Below are positions 4,329 through 5,298 of a stretch of DNA of 5,298 bases, one piece after another. Position numbers and translations under genes: made by a program. This DNA comes from Actinomycetes bacterium. Lineage in GTDB: Bacteria; Actinomycetota; Acidimicrobiia; Acidimicrobiales; Acidimicrobiaceae. Where the stretch lies: positions 1-5,298 of the forward strand of contig JAJYVK010000150.1 in the NCBI GenBank assembly GCA_021792075.1. The letters run 5' to 3'. The stretch's first letter is position 1. The number at the start of each line of letters is the position of its first letter. A model generated the notes under the pieces. That model did not search any database, was not told the DNA's origin, and was given only the letters and a program-made list of their open reading frames with translations.

Positions 4329-5298
4329 ATGGCTAAGCGGCGCATTTCAACAGTCCGCACGGTCGTTGGAATCTTGTGGGTTGTGCTGGTTGCAGTTGTG
4401 GCGATCTATGTAGTCAATGATCGCCGCTCCGAGCTGACTGGAATTTCGAGCATTTTCAGCCATCTGAATTTGGAACTGCTGATACCGGCGTTGATCCTTG
4501 AGGGCGCTTCAATGGCTGCCTATGCACAGCTTCAAAGGTCGATGTTGGCAGCAGGAGGTGTTCAATCCGGTTTTTGGAGAATGCTCTCGATATTCTTGGC
4601 TTCCAACACGATCAACAGCGTCGTTCCTGGCGGCCCTGCATTCGCCTCGGTCTACTCTTACCGCCGATTCAGAGATGTCGGTGCTAGCGAAGGTCTATCC
4701 GGTTGGGCTGTTTTGGCGGCGAATGTATTGGCTGGACTCTCTCTGTTCTTGCTTGCTGTAATAGGCCTGTTGATTTCCGAAGGCAGTATCTCAGGTATCT
4801 CCCTCACAGACTCTCTGGTGAGCGTCGGGGTAGTTTTGATTGGCATCTTGTACCTGGTAGCCAGGGCGGATTGGGCTGTTCACAAAGTTGGAAGTTTCCT
4901 CGTATTCCTAGAGCGCAAATTCGGGGCGTCATGGAAAGTCACCAAAAAGGTTCTGCAGCTTGAGGAGGAGATTAGCCTCATCTCTCCATCAAGAGCGCGC
5001 CTTACCAGGGCCTTTGTTTGGGGGCTACTGAACTGGGTTTTTGATGCCTCAGTGCTTGTGATTGCCTATTTTGCCACTAAATCACCGATTCCTTTCGAGG
5101 GGCTTCTTCTTGCCTATGGCGCGGGCCAGCTCGCAGCAAATTTCCCCATAACTCCAGGAGGTCTCGGTGTTGTTGAAGGATCCATCTCAATTGCCCTGGT
5201 TGCTTACGGCGGAAACCAGGATGCATCAATTGCCGCCGTCCTCATCTACAGGCTATTGAGTTTTTGGATGTGGCTGCTGCCGGGTATTGGTTGCTACT
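4329..5298 (+). CDS. YbhN / lysylphosphatidylglycerol synthase TM-domain family membrane protein (3' end outside window)
   Basis: The frame runs open from the ATG at 4329 to the window edge, giving 323 residues. An in-frame TGA at 4314-4316 and the absence of other start codons in between fix the start, although no good ribosome site precedes it. The protein is strongly hydrophobic with about eight or nine membrane helices (for example about 11-29, 48-66, 125-150, 162-178, 228-248). Family signatures are NSVVPGGPAFASVYSYRRFR (96-115), GAGQLAANFPITPGGLGVVEGS (264-285) and YRLLSFWMWLLPG (307-319), the hallmarks of the flippase-like half of MprF and of stand-alone YbhN/AglD-type proteins. Known members with defined roles move or handle polar lipids in the cytoplasmic membrane; the substrate here cannot be read. 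A charged cytosolic stretch with LEEE lies near 195-225. Whether a soluble domain follows is hidden by the window end. It is divergent from the carboxyltransferase across a repeat-rich spacer. Confidence 0.87.
   Translation, partial: MAKRRISTVRTVVGILWVVLVAVVAIYVVNDRRSELTGISSIFSHLNLELLIPALILEGASMAAYAQLQRSMLAAGGVQSGFWRMLSIFLASNTINSVVPGGPAFASVYSYRRFRDVGASEGLSGWAVLAANVLAGLSLFLLAVIGLLISEGSISGISLTDSLVSVGVVLIGILYLVARADWAVHKVGSFLVFLERKFGASWKVTKKVLQLEEEISLISPSRARLTRAFVWGLLNWVFDASVLVIAYFATKSPIPFEGLLLAYGAGQLAANFPITPGGLGVVEGSISIALVAYGGNQDASIAAVLIYRLLSFWMWLLPGIGCY

Noticed and set aside
4498..4963. Open frames within the flippase-like gene (plus 4498-4761 and 4703-4963, minus 4658-4846)
   Set aside because: The frame from 4329 carries the complete family motifs across this interval; the others are out-of-frame or antisense shadows.
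1..5298. Search for CRISPR arrays, insertion sequences, attachment sites, toxin-antitoxin or defence genes
   Set aside because: No spaced direct repeats, transposase or integrase motifs, or defence domains are visible; all long frames belong to ordinary metabolic, transport or unknown-function families.

Overview
This is a compact bacterial chromosomal segment of roughly balanced GC, with six protein genes and little spacer DNA. No mobile element, CRISPR array, rRNA or tRNA is visible. The protein types suggest an actinobacterium: an AccB/PccB-type acyl-CoA carboxyltransferase, a YbhN-type lipid flippase-like protein ending in the TPGGLGVVEGS motif, a small membrane-anchored PH-like protein, and TTG starts. 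A moderate-GC acidimicrobial lineage would fit, but that is an impression from protein style, not a proven assignment.

Layout. The window opens inside a plus-strand nitroreductase (1-426, 5' end cut off), which runs head-on into a minus-strand CaCA-type sodium/calcium antiporter (431-1378) with 4 bases between the stops. A divergent spacer (1379-1626) follows, carrying a perfect 10-bp palindrome. Next is a plus-strand pair, a DUF1697 protein (1627-2163) and a bPH-like membrane protein (2223-2693), both starting at TTG. This pair converges, 3 bases apart, on a minus-strand carboxyltransferase (2697-4055). A second divergent spacer (4056-4328), unusually rich in overlapping inverted repeats, separates it from a plus-strand YbhN/LPG-synthase-TM family membrane protein (4329 to the window end, 3' end cut off).

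How the genes fit together. Transcription units alternate in direction, so the only likely operon inside the window is DUF1697-bPH. The carboxyltransferase (acyl-CoA carboxylation, fatty-acid precursor supply) and the flippase-like protein (lipid translocation) are divergent and share one control region. Joint regulation of lipid functions is therefore possible but unproven. No biotin carboxylase or biotin carrier gene is present, so the carboxyltransferase must find its partners elsewhere.

The most interesting parts are the structured spacer 4098-4328, with its competing hairpin arms and a small ribosome-site-led reading frame, and the carboxyltransferase, which has a shortened N-terminus and an altered N-half oxyanion motif. 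Nothing here clearly forms a new defence, biosynthetic or mobile system.
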